NCBI GenBank assembly: GCA_021323555.1
Contig: JAJONP010000107.1
Coordinates: 1-7,806 of the forward strand
Direction of reading: 5' to 3'
DNA length: 7,806 bases
Source of the DNA: Gammaproteobacteria bacterium
GTDB lineage: Bacteria > Pseudomonadota > Gammaproteobacteria > DSM-16500
The translations under genes were made by a program, and so were the position numbers. The notes below the pieces were generated by a model that saw nothing but the letters and a program-made list of their open reading frames with translations, searched no databases and was not told the DNA's origin. Below, in pieces: positions 6,979 through 7,806 of the stretch. The stretch's first letter is position 1. Every line of letters starts with the position of its first letter.

Positions 6979-6996
6979 GCTTATATTTTTATAAGC
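6979..6996. repeat. Perfect 7-bp inverted repeat upstream of the orphan gene
   Basis: GCTTATA and TATAAGC flank a 4-nt T/A spacer, about 85 nt before the orphan gene's start. No T-run follows on either strand, so it is not a good murD terminator. It overlaps a possible -10 element, so it might be an operator; AT-rich chance palindromes are also common. Confidence 0.4.
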
Positions 6997-7006
6997 CAAT
7001 TTGCAA
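6980..7006 (-). promoter_or_regulatory. Possible promoter of the orphan gene
   Basis: On the minus strand TTGCAA (7001-7006) is followed by 15 nt and TATAAG (6980-6985). The spacing is short and the whole 176-nt gap after murD is very AT-rich, so many near matches exist. It is reported because the gene stands alone between non-coding gaps and probably needs its own promoter. Confidence 0.3.
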
Positions 7007-7070
7007 TAAAAATATTCAATTATTTTTATAACAACTTTTTTAAATAATATATAACCTCTTGATTTTCATG

Positions 7071-7806
7071 CTATTTTAATCTTAATACAGCTTCTGTAAA
7101 CACTTGCCCGCGATGCTCAAAATTATTAAACATATCAAGGCTAGCGCACGCAGGTGAAAGCAATACAATATCGCCTTTTTTTGCTATTTTAGCGGATTCT
7201 ATCACCGCTTCCTCCATGGATTTTGCAAAATAGGTTTCAACTTGCTCGCCAATGACATTTCCTAAAATAGAAGCGTCTTCGCCTATCAATACGGCTGTTT
7301 TGACATACCGTGTAATAGGTTCGACAAGTGGTGTAAAATCTGCATTTTTCCCCAAGCCACCTGCAATTAAAATAATTTTGCCTTCTATTTCTTTTCCAAG
7401 CCCTTCTATCGCTGCCAATGTCGCGCCTACGTTTGTTCCTTTAGAGTCGTTATACCAGCGCACGCCATTGAGATCACGTACAAATTGGCAACGATGTGGC
7501 AAACCTGTAAAGGTACGTAATACGTGTAGCATAGGTTCCATGGGCAAGCCATAACCATAGCCAATCGCTAATGCTGCAAGGGCATTGGCTTGATAATGTC
7601 GCCCCAAAATTGGTAATTCTTTTACAGGCATGAGTAGTTGATTTTCAAAAGCTAAATACATTTCATTATTTTGCTTTAATAATCCGAATTCATTTTTCCC
7701 TGGCGTATTTAATGTAAATGTGATTTTTTTTGAAGAATGGCCACAGTCTGTTAATGGATCATCTCGATTACAAACCGCAATGGCGCAATTGGAATAAATA
7801 TGTTGT
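7071..7806 (-). CDS. murD: UDP-N-acetylmuramoylalanine--D-glutamate ligase MurD, C-terminal part (gene runs off the right edge)
   Basis: MurD is the cytoplasmic ATP-dependent ligase that adds D-Glu to UDP-MurNAc-L-Ala. The frame is open from the right edge to the TAG at 7071-7073, giving the last 244 residues of a protein normally about 440 long. The ATG at 7661 is internal, since VCNRDDPL and other family sequence lies upstream of it. Visible landmarks, numbered in the fragment, are CNRDD (near 15), GRHYQANALAALA (68-80), TGLPHRCQ (100-107), WYNDSKGTNVGATLAA (117-132), GGLGKNADF (149-157) and LLSPACASLDMFNNFEHRG (215-233). The GxHN motif reads GRHY here. The N-terminal UDP-binding and P-loop parts are outside the window. 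The usual next gene, ftsW, is displaced by an orphan gene. Confidence 0.96.
   Translation of the reverse strand, partial: QHIYSNCAIAVCNRDDPLTDCGHSSKKITFTLNTPGKNEFGLLKQNNEMYLAFENQLLMPVKELPILGRHYQANALAALAIGYGYGLPMEPMLHVLRTFTGLPHRCQFVRDLNGVRWYNDSKGTNVGATLAAIEGLGKEIEGKIILIAGGLGKNADFTPLVEPITRYVKTAVLIGEDASILGNVIGEQVETYFAKSMEEAVIESAKIAKKGDIVLLSPACASLDMFNNFEHRGQVFTEAVLRLK

Overview
The window is a stretch of the division and cell-wall (dcw) cluster of a gammaproteobacterium, all read on the minus strand. In transcription order (right to left) it holds murD (5' end outside the window), an unrecognised gene, ftsW, murG, murC, a broken murB, ftsQ and the first codons of ftsA. The protein sequences and moderately AT-rich composition fit the Legionellales (Coxiella/Legionella/Rickettsiella-type), a group rich in host-associated bacteria. 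This placement is inferred from family resemblance only.

ftsW, murG and murC form a tight block: ftsW/murG overlap by 8 nt, murG/murC overlap by 4 nt (GTGA), and murC/murB are 1 nt apart. They cover the lipid II steps (MurC, MurD, MurB for UDP-MurNAc-peptide synthesis; MurG for lipid II), septal glycan polymerisation (FtsW), and divisome assembly (FtsQ, FtsA).

The cluster departs from the usual order (murD-ftsW-murG-murC-murB-ddl-ftsQ-ftsA) at three places. (1) A 358-residue orphan protein gene lies between murD and ftsW, flanked by AT-rich non-coding DNA. It has a globular N-terminus, an acidic low-complexity middle, a coiled-coil-like stretch and a C-terminal hydrophobic glycine zipper with six glycines at exact four-residue spacing. 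(2) murB ends early: its reading frame stops just before the conserved SEKHANFI-type block, and the true C-terminus (ATAADIESLI ... EVCIIG) follows in another frame, so roughly 35 nt appear to have been deleted. (3) ddl, normally between murB and ftsQ, is absent; only about 130 nt of non-coding DNA is there, with a good promoter for ftsQ.

A 30-nt dispersed repeat occurs in the same orientation beside both altered junctions (964-993, between the murB remnant and ftsQ, and 5600-5629, upstream of ftsW). The second copy adjoins a long, nearly perfect hairpin (5638-5714). This suggests that repeat-associated rearrangement or decay shaped this copy of the cluster. No RNA genes, CRISPR arrays or transposase genes were seen.
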